A stretch of DNA of 64,000 nt from Pedobacter sp. KBW06 (GTDB lineage: Bacteria; Bacteroidota; Bacteroidia; Sphingobacteriales; Sphingobacteriaceae): the NCBI RefSeq assembly GCF_003852525.1, contig NZ_QAJL01000001.1, positions 2,280,527-2,344,526 on the forward strand. The letters are read 5' to 3'. Positions 17,583 to 25,498 of this stretch are shown here, piece by piece (within the stretch, counting starts at the first letter, position 1; the number at the start of each line of letters is the position of its first letter). Made by a program: the position numbers and the translations under genes. A model generated the notes under the pieces. It was not told the origin of the DNA. It ran no database searches and saw only the letters and a program-made list of their open reading frames with translations.

Positions 17583-18041
17583 ATGGAAAAGATAGTGGTA
17601 CTAAGAAGTTTTTATAATCCATTAGAGGCGCGCATTGTATATGCGAGACTTCTGGACAGCGGTATAGCGTGTTATTTGTCAGATGAATATTCGGTAAGCA
17701 TTAATCAACTAAATACTTTGGCTTTGGGCGGAGTAAAGTTACACATGTTTGAGTATGATGTTCCTTTTGCTGAAAGCATGTTAACGCAGCAAAATATAGA
17801 AGACTTATTTCAGCGAGAGGGGGAAGAAAATTTGGTTGATCCGGTTGAAGAGCAGACCGGCGGTCCGGTGATACTGTGCACTAGTTACCGATCAGCGCAT
17901 GTAGGATAGGTCCAGGCTACACAGAAAAGGTTCAACATCATCACCATGATCATTTCTTTTTCACTAATGATCTATCTTTTCCATATCAATAAAACCAATC
18001 ATTGTTTTGATTGTGGACATGAGTTCAAAACAAAGAAATAG
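17583..18041 (+). pseudogene. DUF2007 putative signal-transducing protein with in-frame TAG
   Basis: The first 80 residues from ATG 17583 (MEKIVVLRSFYNPLEARIVY and so on) are a DUF2007 domain. The frame ends at TAG 17907-17909, but the same frame continues with VQATQKRFNIITMIISFSLM, a membrane helix, and CFDCGHEFKTKK before TAG 18039, exactly the tail such proteins carry. Just before the stop, the expected first zinc-ribbon half C-x-x-C-G is changed to CTSYR. So a nonsense codon and substitutions in the first Cys pair inactivate the tail. A truncated soluble DUF2007 protein (17583-17909) may still be made. Confidence 0.72.
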
Positions 18042-18148
18042 GTTCCTTCTGTCTAACTCAATCAACTTACCAAATAACTTAACTCCGCTTTTAAGTTTCA
18101 AGTACCGCTTCAACTACTAAATCTCACAGGGAAATTTGTTCCTCTACT

Positions 18149-19498
18149 CTATTTAAAAAACTGATTAAGAATCTGAGATACGGTCTTAACAGGCTTTTCG
18201 TTAGTGCTAAAAATGCTGTTTGGTCTTTTGAACTTTCCTCCATAAACGAGGACACCTAAATCGGTCAAACGGTACTGCATTGCTGTTGGGCTCACGTTAA
18301 AGTAAGCTGACAAATGATTGATCGTCAACTTGAAATCTCTGATATTCCAGGGAGCATCATCAACATACATTTTTCCTGTGTTTCTAATTCCTGTTTTGAT
18401 TTGAAAATATATCAATTGATATTTAAGGTTCCACTCAGGCATCAGGATCGATGCTGCAAATTGTTTTGCCTGCCATTCTATCCAATGCCGCTGGTTTAAA
18501 AATTTATGTTTCCCAAGATTCTCATCATAAGACGAATCTGAAAGGGTATCATAATCATCAGCACTAATGCTAAGTTCTGAATGCAAAAAGAAATGTCCTA
18601 CCTCATGCAATAAGGTAAATGCATATCTTTCACTCTCTGCTATCGCTTTGTCAATTGTGATGATGTTGTTTTTAGGATCAAAGCAGGCATGAATTTCCCG
18701 GCCTTTTTCATCATAAATAAACTGGTCAGTAATCACCTTTAGTCCGAAGTTATTTTCAAGGTAGCTAACAAATGAATTCAGATTAACGCTAAAATAATGC
18801 TTTTGAATATTGGGATCAAAATCATCCAAAATACGCATGGTTAATTGTTCGATCTTTTTCTTAGAAAGGTATCCCAGCCCGACAAGTGGGGTGTCCACTT
18901 TATTCCCCTCAGAAAGACTTCCAGCCAAAGCGTGCTTTAGAAATTTGGTTAACAGGTCTTCCCAGTTAAAATTAGTATCGTTTACATCAGTAAAAATAAA
19001 ACTCTGGATTTCAGAAAGTTCCTGCTGGGTAGTGATAAAATCAGTATCCAGCAAAAGTGAGGGTTTACTTTTTGAACTGTAAAAAATGATATTTTTTTCA
19101 TCCTGATCATTCACCTCTATGAGCATAATACCCTTATTCTTTGCATAATTCAAGGCACTTTTTTGGAGTTTACTGGTGGTAATGAAGATCAATTTCGCTG
19201 CCGATGACACCTGAGTAGCTTTCTCTTTAAACTCCTCCAGATCATTGATTGGAACAGTGCTTGCATAATCTTTAGCCTCCCCCAAAAACAACAGAGAATA
19301 ATTAGGGGCATCTTTTAACCAGACTTCAATACTGAAGTCAAATATGATATTGTCGTCTCTATCCTTAGAATAATAGGCTTTTTTACTAAAGAATCTGCAA
19401 CATTGTGGTATGACTCCCAATGCACCATTATCGATAGCCTGAGACATGAGATTACATGCCCTAGCTTCAAAGGTATCTCCTTTAAGTGTTGTACTCAT
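18149..19498 (-). CDS. Restriction-endonuclease-like / ImmA-IrrE metallopeptidase fusion
   Basis: A 449-residue two-domain protein. The N-terminal 130 residues have a PD-(D/E)XK core: E11 in GDTFEARAC, D54 in IIFDFSIEV, E74 and K76 in LLFLGEAKDY. The C-terminal half is an ImmA/IrrE (COG2856) peptidase: HEVGH at 298-302 supplies the zinc histidines and glutamate, and EWQAKQFAASILMP supplies the third ligand. A helix-turn-helix-like stretch follows (LTINHLSAYFNVSPTAM). ImmA/IrrE peptidases cleave repressors to release stress or phage responses. Fusion to a nuclease fold suggests a sensor-effector role. No repressor gene lies beside it. It is 200 bp downstream of another nuclease-like gene on the same strand. 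Confidence 0.8.
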   Translation of the reverse strand: MSTTLKGDTFEARACNLMSQAIDNGALGVIPQCCRFFSKKAYYSKDRDDNIIFDFSIEVWLKDAPNYSLLFLGEAKDYASTVPINDLEEFKEKATQVSSAAKLIFITTSKLQKSALNYAKNKGIMLIEVNDQDEKNIIFYSSKSKPSLLLDTDFITTQQELSEIQSFIFTDVNDTNFNWEDLLTKFLKHALAGSLSEGNKVDTPLVGLGYLSKKKIEQLTMRILDDFDPNIQKHYFSVNLNSFVSYLENNFGLKVITDQFIYDEKGREIHACFDPKNNIITIDKAIAESERYAFTLLHEVGHFFLHSELSISADDYDTLSDSSYDENLGKHKFLNQRHWIEWQAKQFAASILMPEWNLKYQLIYFQIKTGIRNTGKMYVDDAPWNIRDFKLTINHLSAYFNVSPTAMQYRLTDLGVLVYGGKFKRPNSIFSTNEKPVKTVSQILNQFFK

Positions 19499-19698
19499 AT
19501 TGTTAAATCCCAGTGAATTAAGTTTCTGAATCGAATATCTAATTTACGAAGTATTTGATTGCTAAACTGATTTCTTTATGCACATTTTAGGCAAAGAATG
19601 GACCGCCAATATGAATCCCTGAGGTCGGGCGTCACTTTTATAAAAAAACAATGTGGATAATCGGTTGTAATTCTAGTGGGATTTTAATGATAAAAGCT

Positions 19699-21138
19699 TT
19701 AGACATTTGATTTCAGAAAGAAATTGTCCAGACTTTCCTGAAGTTTTTTATTTTTCATTTCTTTTGTCTTTGCTTTTATTTCATTTGGTCCTAAAAAGAT
19801 CACCCTGTGCTTTGTATAAGAAGCGGCAAACTGTTCTGCTCTTTCCCAACCAGTAGACGTAAAACCTGCAGAAGACCAAAACTCAAACTCTAAATCTTTG
19901 TTTTTATAAAGTTCCTGTTTTTGAAACCACTTTTTAAATGCAGGTATTTTCTTTGTGATCCATTTATCAACGATTTCAAAGTCTACCGCTGAGCGTCTCC
20001 CCTTACATTCTGCTATAACCACCTTATCGGAATAAGTAGCCAGAATATCCATCTCATGCTTAGCATCATTTTCATAGATCTCCCATCCAATATCAATTTT
20101 ACTTCCTTTAAAAATATGGTAATGACCAACTACATACTCAAATAATGCCCCTTTGATGTTATTTAACAACCCTTGATTATATTTTTTCAGTTCTATGATC
20201 AGCTCCAGGTATTTTTCAGGATTTGTAGCCAGGCCGGCTGCAGCATTTGTTAACAATGTAATGAGGTCGTTCAAAAGTTTGGCATACTTTCCTCCGAAGA
20301 GCTCTCCAATAAATCCGACAACGATGCCTTTTGCTTTCAATGCTAAAAGCGCAGAATTATGTAGGTTATCCACCAGCAGATACGGCATAATCCTAGACGC
20401 GTTTTTGAAAGATTGAATTTGGTCCAACTTAGTAAGAAAGAATTCCACATCTTGTTTGTATGTCGGTCTTCCTAAAATAATATCTGCCAATAAAAAGCCA
20501 TGGTGCTCCCCATTTCTCAGACCAATTATAGGGCACACTCCTTTCAGCCCCCATCTAAATTTTCCATATTCGGCAAAGAGCTCACCTGTATCGTAAGAAA
20601 TCAAACCAATATTTCTTGCCTGGGTTTTGAAATTCTCCAGTACCGTATGTTTAATAACTTCCAGTGTTTGGCTTAAAAACTTGTTGGCACCACTGAACCT
20701 TAATTTTGGTGAAAAAGAGTACTCATCCCTGTCAAAGACCAGCACATCCTGCTTCACAAAAGTTTGCATCACTTCATTAAATGGCTTGTGCGATTTGAGT
20801 GGCTCAATCGGATAACTTGAATAAGCCTCCAGAAAATGTCTGCTGATTGTTCCTCCGTTATACCTGATGGCATTCAGCGCGTACCAATATTTGCGTCCAT
20901 GAAGTGACATTTGTTCAGATAGAATCTTAAAAACGTCACCATCCTGCTGATGTTCCGGTAAAAAGATCAGCGATTGTCCGCTTTGAAAAAAACCTGAGAC
21001 TCTAACCAAACTCTTATCACGGGCAATTCTCTGACTGGCCGTATTTACTGGTATCCCTTCGAGCTGGGATACGATTCTTGCCAGATCACTTGAAATCATT
21101 GGTCCACGAGCTTCCAGAATGCTTTGAATCGTTGTCAT
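19699..21138 (-). CDS. Winged-helix protein with C-terminal PD-(D/E)XK nuclease domain
   Basis: A 479-residue protein. The N-terminus looks like winged-helix segments (ISSDLARIVSQLEGIPVN, VRVSGFFQSGQSLIFLPE), and the last 150 residues show a restriction-endonuclease fold: E334 in GALFEYVVG, D364 in HEMDILATY, and the E-x-K pair E377/K379 in VVIAECKGRR. The middle (WGLKGVCPIIGLRNGEHH) is unassigned. It probably binds DNA and cleaves it, or uses the fold for recognition. It is in the same orientation as the ImmA/IrrE fusion downstream; whether the two form a unit is inference from their adjacency. Confidence 0.72.
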   Translation of the reverse strand: MTTIQSILEARGPMISSDLARIVSQLEGIPVNTASQRIARDKSLVRVSGFFQSGQSLIFLPEHQQDGDVFKILSEQMSLHGRKYWYALNAIRYNGGTISRHFLEAYSSYPIEPLKSHKPFNEVMQTFVKQDVLVFDRDEYSFSPKLRFSGANKFLSQTLEVIKHTVLENFKTQARNIGLISYDTGELFAEYGKFRWGLKGVCPIIGLRNGEHHGFLLADIILGRPTYKQDVEFFLTKLDQIQSFKNASRIMPYLLVDNLHNSALLALKAKGIVVGFIGELFGGKYAKLLNDLITLLTNAAAGLATNPEKYLELIIELKKYNQGLLNNIKGALFEYVVGHYHIFKGSKIDIGWEIYENDAKHEMDILATYSDKVVIAECKGRRSAVDFEIVDKWITKKIPAFKKWFQKQELYKNKDLEFEFWSSAGFTSTGWERAEQFAASYTKHRVIFLGPNEIKAKTKEMKNKKLQESLDNFFLKSNV

Positions 21139-21408
21139 ATCACGCTATATATAAAATACATTTATTATAAATATTAAAGCTAAACAAAATTTTGAAAATG
21201 AAAAAATCAAAAGAAACAACTTTGAAGGCTGATTTTGACTTTGTCATATCAGTTTTCATAATAAAAACAAAAATGATTTCAACCTTTTCTGATCAAAGGT
21301 TTTGGTGTTTGTTCCTGACAATGCGGTACTGGCTAAAGAATATATTTATCTGTACCCTCATTCAAAACTGATTACAGATTTATTAAATTAGCAGCTTTAA
21401 CCTCTCAT

Positions 21409-22296
21409 ATGACAAATTTAGAAACTCTTAATCAAATTAAAAAAATCACCATCACTTCCCTTGTAGAAGAAGATGATCTTATGGATATATTGATCCTTAA
21501 GGGAGGAAATGCTATCAGCATGGGCTATGGACTTGGAAACCGTGCCTCTTATGATTTGGATTATTCATTAGAGGAAGATTTTGAAGACATTAATGAGGTT
21601 CAGCAGCGATTGGAGAAAGCAATCGAAAAAAGCTTTCTAAGGGAAGGATATATTGTCATAGACTTTATAATTAAAGAAAAGCCTAAAACAATAAAGCCAG
21701 ATCTTCAGAAATTTTGGGGAGGTTATTGCCTGGAATTTAAACTAATAACAATAAAAAAATTCGAGGAGCTGGGAAAAGACATGGAAAAAGCCAGAAGAAA
21801 TGCTTTAGCGCTTAATCCAGATAATTCTACCAGATTTACTGTAGACATTAGCAAATTTGAATATATCGGCGATCATAAAACACAAATCCAGATCGATGGT
21901 ACTTATTTATATGTATACGCTCCTGAGCTTATTGTCTTTGAAAAGATAAGAGCACTCGCGCAAAAACTACCCGAATACTATACTGATGTACTACAGCAAA
22001 GCAAAGCCAGGTTAGAAGACGACAGAGCGAGAGCCCGGGATTTTTATGATATACACCAAATCCTGGAACACTTTCAAATTGACATTACCACAGAGTCGGC
22101 AAAAGAAACACTAAGAATGGTATTTGAAGCTAAGAGAGTACCTATTAATTATATCAAAAGAATCAGGTCTATGGAAGACATACACCGACAGGGCTATCCC
22201 ACAGTTGCAGATACCATATCACGAAAAGACAGGGATATGGGATTTGATTTCTATTTTAATTACGTTATGGATAGGATAGAAAACCTTTTTGAATAA
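21409..22296 (+). CDS. AbiEii-type nucleotidyltransferase toxin
   Basis: A 295-residue nucleotidyltransferase of the AbiEii/AbiGii toxin family. The active-site pattern is present: LKGGNAISMGYGLGNRASYD followed by LDY, giving K31, G32-G33, and acidic residues D49 and D51. AbiEii toxins block growth on phage attack, and related enzymes add nucleotides to tRNA acceptor ends. Unlike the usual AbiE operon, the antitoxin-like gene is on the opposite strand, ending 3 bp from the end of this one. The start is ATG at 21409 after a 270-bp divergent intergenic region. Confidence 0.85.
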   Translation: MTNLETLNQIKKITITSLVEEDDLMDILILKGGNAISMGYGLGNRASYDLDYSLEEDFEDINEVQQRLEKAIEKSFLREGYIVIDFIIKEKPKTIKPDLQKFWGGYCLEFKLITIKKFEELGKDMEKARRNALALNPDNSTRFTVDISKFEYIGDHKTQIQIDGTYLYVYAPELIVFEKIRALAQKLPEYYTDVLQQSKARLEDDRARARDFYDIHQILEHFQIDITTESAKETLRMVFEAKRVPINYIKRIRSMEDIHRQGYPTVADTISRKDRDMGFDFYFNYVMDRIENLFE

Positions 22297-22299
22297 TAA

Positions 22300-23196
22300 T
22301 CAGATCAGCCCAGCTGGATAAAAAATACGCCATTTTTCAGAGTACTCTATATCTTTCATTTCATAGGCCAGATAAAAATCATGTTCCTTGGGTCTATTGA
22401 GGAAAATATCAATCTGTGATTTTCTATAATTTCCCGCCGCTTCCAAATAAAATCCTATGGCCTGATCATAAGGGTAGGTAAATGCCATTTTATTGAGATA
22501 AGCTGATATTCTGTTTATTGATACTTTATGTTTTTGATTGGCGACTCTGAAAGCTTTAATTACTTCAGAAATCCCACCAGAGTAAGAAGGGCGAACGACG
22601 ATATCAATCAGTGTTCGCTCCAGGTCAGTAACCTTAAGACTCATCTCTCCGGATTCTTCAAGAATAGTCTGTCCTAGATTATTAGTGTATTTTCCCCTCA
22701 ACAATACGATCTGATAATCCTTGAAATCGACTGTTGTTTCCGATTGTCTTTGTGGTTTTTGGAAAGCTGCATCGATATTCTTCTGCAGCAGCTCTCCACT
22801 ATTTAGTTTCACAGGACTGCTTGACTGTTCGACAGTAATATAAATTTTTTTAGGTATCTGCTCACTTAATCCCCAGATAGTAATCGCAGAATAGTGAGAA
22901 AGGTAACCTTTTGGAAAAATGCTAGAAGCAATATCATAAACAAAGGCATCCCCCAAGTAAAACAGTCTTTGGCTTGCTACTCCGGGAAACTTAAAATCCG
23001 CTTCGTTAATAAATTCTTGTTCAGCCAGCTGATCCAGGAATTTATTCAGATCCATGTATAACGGCAATCTCCATTTATCCTTATATTTCTCAAAAATGCT
23101 ATCCAGATAGTTTTTGGTATAAACTTTCTTCCCATCTTTAGTAAGCGTTTTAATTATTTCAGGTAGGACCGATAAGAATCGTGGTTTGTTTGCCAT
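22300..23196 (-). CDS. AbiEi-type antitoxin (winged-helix)
   Basis: About 298 residues. The start is taken as ATG at 23196 (MANKPRFLSVL); a GTG 30 bp further upstream lies inside a perfect palindrome and is unlikely. The N-terminus is winged-helix-like, and GYLSHYSAITIWGLSEQIPK followed by KIYITVE is the hallmark of AbiEi antitoxins. AbiEi proteins bind inverted repeats and repress their operon, and they neutralise AbiEii. Here the gene is convergent with its toxin and preceded by three related palindromes, so toxin and antitoxin have separate promoters. Confidence 0.82.
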   Translation of the reverse strand: MANKPRFLSVLPEIIKTLTKDGKKVYTKNYLDSIFEKYKDKWRLPLYMDLNKFLDQLAEQEFINEADFKFPGVASQRLFYLGDAFVYDIASSIFPKGYLSHYSAITIWGLSEQIPKKIYITVEQSSSPVKLNSGELLQKNIDAAFQKPQRQSETTVDFKDYQIVLLRGKYTNNLGQTILEESGEMSLKVTDLERTLIDIVVRPSYSGGISEVIKAFRVANQKHKVSINRISAYLNKMAFTYPYDQAIGFYLEAAGNYRKSQIDIFLNRPKEHDFYLAYEMKDIEYSEKWRIFYPAGLI

Positions 23197-23207
23197 ATCA
23201 TCTGAAG

Positions 23208-23235
23208 TTTCACTAAGTGTATACACTTAGTGAAA
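23208..23235. promoter_or_regulatory. Perfect 28-bp palindrome at the antitoxin start (operator 1)
   Basis: Positions 23208-23221 are the exact reverse complement of 23222-23235; the core is AAGTGTATACACTT. It ends 11 bp before the antitoxin ATG. AbiEi regulators bind inverted repeats near their own promoter, so this is a likely autoregulatory operator. Two more palindromes with the same core pattern lie further upstream. Confidence 0.82.
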
Positions 23236-23331
23236 CGAAGGTAATGATTTTTGATCACATTTACAAATATAAAAACGTTGCTCAAGAACTTCAAACGGCC
23301 TTATTGACTCGTAAATAGTTATTAATTACAA

Positions 23332-23359
23332 TGATATAAAGTATATATACTTTATATCA
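23332..23359. promoter_or_regulatory. Perfect 28-bp palindrome (operator 2)
   Basis: Centred between 23345 and 23346, with core AAAGTATATATACTTT, related to operator 1 by AAGT-n6-ACTT. It is followed by ACATTAAATAAAT, which also follows operator 3, so a unit of about 50 bp is repeated. Confidence 0.8.
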
Positions 23360-23476
23360 AAGATACATTAAATAAATCACACTTAAACTAAAATAATGGA
23401 CCATTCGACAAAGATGACAGTGGGATGAAACAGGAGTTAAGAATGACAGTTATCGTAATATTATTATTATTTATAA

Positions 23477-23502
23477 TGTTAAAAGTATATATACTTTTAA
23501 CA
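23477..23502. promoter_or_regulatory. Perfect 26-bp palindrome (operator 3)
   Basis: Centred between 23489 and 23490, with core AAAGTATATATACTTT, identical over 16 bp to operator 2 and followed by the same trailing sequence. It is about 280 bp upstream of the antitoxin start and 250 bp before the next plus-strand gene, so it could serve either. Confidence 0.78.
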
Positions 23503-23751
23503 AAGTTACATTAAATAAATTACATTTTGCAAATGTTTGGCTCATTTTCTTCGCTCAATGGAAGTCTTGCAGACTGAAATATTTGTATGAAACATTCTCA
23601 TTATCCGATACTACTCTCCTGTTTTCAGATTACGGCATGAGGTCAGTGGTACTGACCAAACCAATCAGATGTTGTATTTCCTTCGTCATGAAACATAAAA
23701 AAATTAAAAAATACCATTTATAAAAGATGGCTTTAGGGTTATTTTTTATTT

Positions 23752-24219
23752 ATGAATTTTTTCAAATGTAAAGATCAGAACGGCAGTGAAGCACTGTTCT
23801 TCTGGCAAGTAAGAAAAGAAGTATACTATACCCAGGATGGGCCAGATTTAATTGTAGATCAATTTAACATAAGGTCTGCAAAGAACCCGAATAATGGCCT
23901 CTACTCCCTTCAGGTTTTGGTGGGTATAAATAACAATAAGATTGTCAGTCAGACCAGAGATGATGGGGCAAGCGTCACCGGTAAGGGTATATTGGGGGGA
24001 ATGCTAAAAGAGCTATTCGAGTACTATCAGGGGAAGACCATTATATCCAGTTCCTGTAACAAGCCTGAGTTCAAAGAAGAGTCCAGGGTACCTAATATGA
24101 CAAGAATATACCAGCGGCTGTATAATGAATACAAAGTTTCCTATGACTTTTTCAGCGATGTCTATTATTACAACCAGTATAATTATGATCAATCTGAAGA
24201 TAAACTGCCTGATGACTAA
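23752..24219 (+). CDS. Hypothetical protein, 155 residues
   Basis: I do not recognise this protein. It is acidic, soluble and rich in aromatic residues, with SVTGKGILGGMLKELFEYYQ in the middle, faintly recalling an acetyltransferase loop, and a tyrosine-rich end. It starts at ATG after a T-rich leader and ends 180 bp before the toxin-antitoxin-chaperone operon, separated by a near-palindrome, so it is probably a separate unit. Its position between two toxin-antitoxin loci makes an accessory role likely, but that is guesswork. Confidence 0.6.
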   Translation: MNFFKCKDQNGSEALFFWQVRKEVYYTQDGPDLIVDQFNIRSAKNPNNGLYSLQVLVGINNNKIVSQTRDDGASVTGKGILGGMLKELFEYYQGKTIISSSCNKPEFKEESRVPNMTRIYQRLYNEYKVSYDFFSDVYYYNQYNYDQSEDKLPDD

Positions 24220-24336
24220 AGAATTTGTGTAGTTCTGCAGGTTTCAACTTTAGTGGTAATTAAGTAAGGTAAACTTCCAAATTTTATATAGATTAGACTT
24301 ACGTCCCGGGAGCCTAATGGGTGCCTAATTTGTCAT

Positions 24337-24360
24337 AAATTTTATTTATAAGTAAAATTT
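24337..24360. promoter_or_regulatory. Near-palindromic operator of the toxin-antitoxin-chaperone operon
   Basis: A 24-bp sequence AAATTTTA...TAAAATTT is palindromic at 22 of 24 positions. It ends 42 bp before the GTG of the toxin gene. Antitoxins of this class bind such repeats to repress their own operon. Confidence 0.6.
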
Positions 24361-24402
24361 CGTTAAATTTATCCCGAAAACCGAACAAAATTGTATATTT
24401 AA

Positions 24403-24897
24403 GTGAACTTTGAAATTACAAAAATTGAAGCATTGAGTGGACGCAAAGTCTCCATATATACAATTTTACCTGAAGGCAAGACCACTACCCTATTTGAAGA
24501 TTTTTTGATAGAAAACAGCGTTACCTACAAGAAAGAGGTGGAAGATATATTATATAGGATCAAAATAATGGCGGACAAAGAAGGAGCAAGAGAAGGCTAT
24601 TTCAAAATTAATGAGGGTAAGCTTGAAGATTCGGTATGCGCTTTGTATGACAAACCGGGATCAAAGATTCGGCTTTATTGTATCAGACTGGGTAATACCG
24701 CCGTTATATTAGGTGGTGGCGGGCCAAAGAGTAAATCAATCAGGTCCTGGCAACAGGATCCTGCTTTATCAAAAAGTGTGAAGCAGCTGATTGAGGTACA
24801 TGATAAAATATATCAGCGAATACTTAATAAAGATATCAAATGGGCCCCGAATAATAAAGATTTAATTGGCGATCTAGATTTTAACGAAAATGAGTAA
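24403..24897 (+). CDS. RelE/HigB-like toxin of a toxin-antitoxin-chaperone operon
   Basis: A 164-residue protein that starts at GTG 24403. The central strands KIRLYCIRLGNTAVILGGGG followed by a basic stretch and SVKQLIEVHDKIYQRIL match the RelE/HigB toxin layout, an mRNA-cleaving fold. It is longer than most RelE toxins because of about 40 extra N-terminal residues and a 25-residue acidic tail. Its end overlaps the antitoxin start by 8 bp, giving tight coupling. Toxin before antitoxin is the HigBA order. Catalytic residues cannot be assigned by eye. Confidence 0.62.
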   Translation: MNFEITKIEALSGRKVSIYTILPEGKTTTLFEDFLIENSVTYKKEVEDILYRIKIMADKEGAREGYFKINEGKLEDSVCALYDKPGSKIRLYCIRLGNTAVILGGGGPKSKSIRSWQQDPALSKSVKQLIEVHDKIYQRILNKDIKWAPNNKDLIGDLDFNENE

Positions 24898-25498
24898 GAT
24901 AAATAAGGCGGAAGGATTGACAGAAAACGCACTGATACAATCGCTACTTGGAAAAATTGATCCTGCCGAAAAACAGCAGATTGCAATCAGAATGAAAGTA
25001 GCCGGAGTAATTGCAGATCAGCTTACCGCACAAAAAATATCCAAGGGCCAACTTGCAGAGAAACTTGACAGAAATCCATCAGTTATTACCAAGTGGTTAA
25101 GTGGTACACACAATTTCACAATTGACACTTTGAGCGTAATCAGTAGCTGTCTGGCTATTCCTATGTCCGAATTTTTTACAGAACCAGAGGAGCCGTTACT
25201 TTCTTCTGTACATTTGGAAATCAAAGATTGGATTCAAGGAGATAATGTTCCTATCCAATGGGGCAACTACGCAAGGGGCGCTAGATATCTGAAAGTGGAC
25301 ATACCATCCGTAATTACTGAAACAGAATATGCCTATGAAACGAATTTGGTTCCGAAAAAATCTCGATCTCAGACGATATTTCATCTAAAAGGAATTACAA
25401 AGTTAAATTTTTCTCAATTAACAGTTCACAGCGATGATTGGATTGTTGCAGATGAAAAACCGGAACTTTTGGACCCCAAGTCATTTTCAAAAGTATGA
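24890..25498 (+). CDS. HTH antitoxin (HigA-like) with long C-terminal extension
   Basis: A 202-residue antitoxin. Residues 30-85 form an XRE-type helix-turn-helix (KISKGQLAEKLDRNPSVITK and WLSGTHNFTIDTL). About 110 residues follow, far longer than a plain HigA. In toxin-antitoxin-chaperone systems a C-terminal chaperone-addiction region makes the antitoxin depend on SecB, and the extension here could be such a region; that is inference. The gene overlaps the toxin by 8 bp and the SecB-like gene by 4 bp (ATGA). Confidence 0.75.
   Translation: MSKINKAEGLTENALIQSLLGKIDPAEKQQIAIRMKVAGVIADQLTAQKISKGQLAEKLDRNPSVITKWLSGTHNFTIDTLSVISSCLAIPMSEFFTEPEEPLLSSVHLEIKDWIQGDNVPIQWGNYARGARYLKVDIPSVITETEYAYETNLVPKKSRSQTIFHLKGITKLNFSQLTVHSDDWIVADEKPELLDPKSFSKV

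Noticed and set aside
23224..23226. GTG at 23226 as start of the AbiEi gene
   Set aside because: It lies inside the perfect palindrome, and the family sequence begins at the ATG at 23196.
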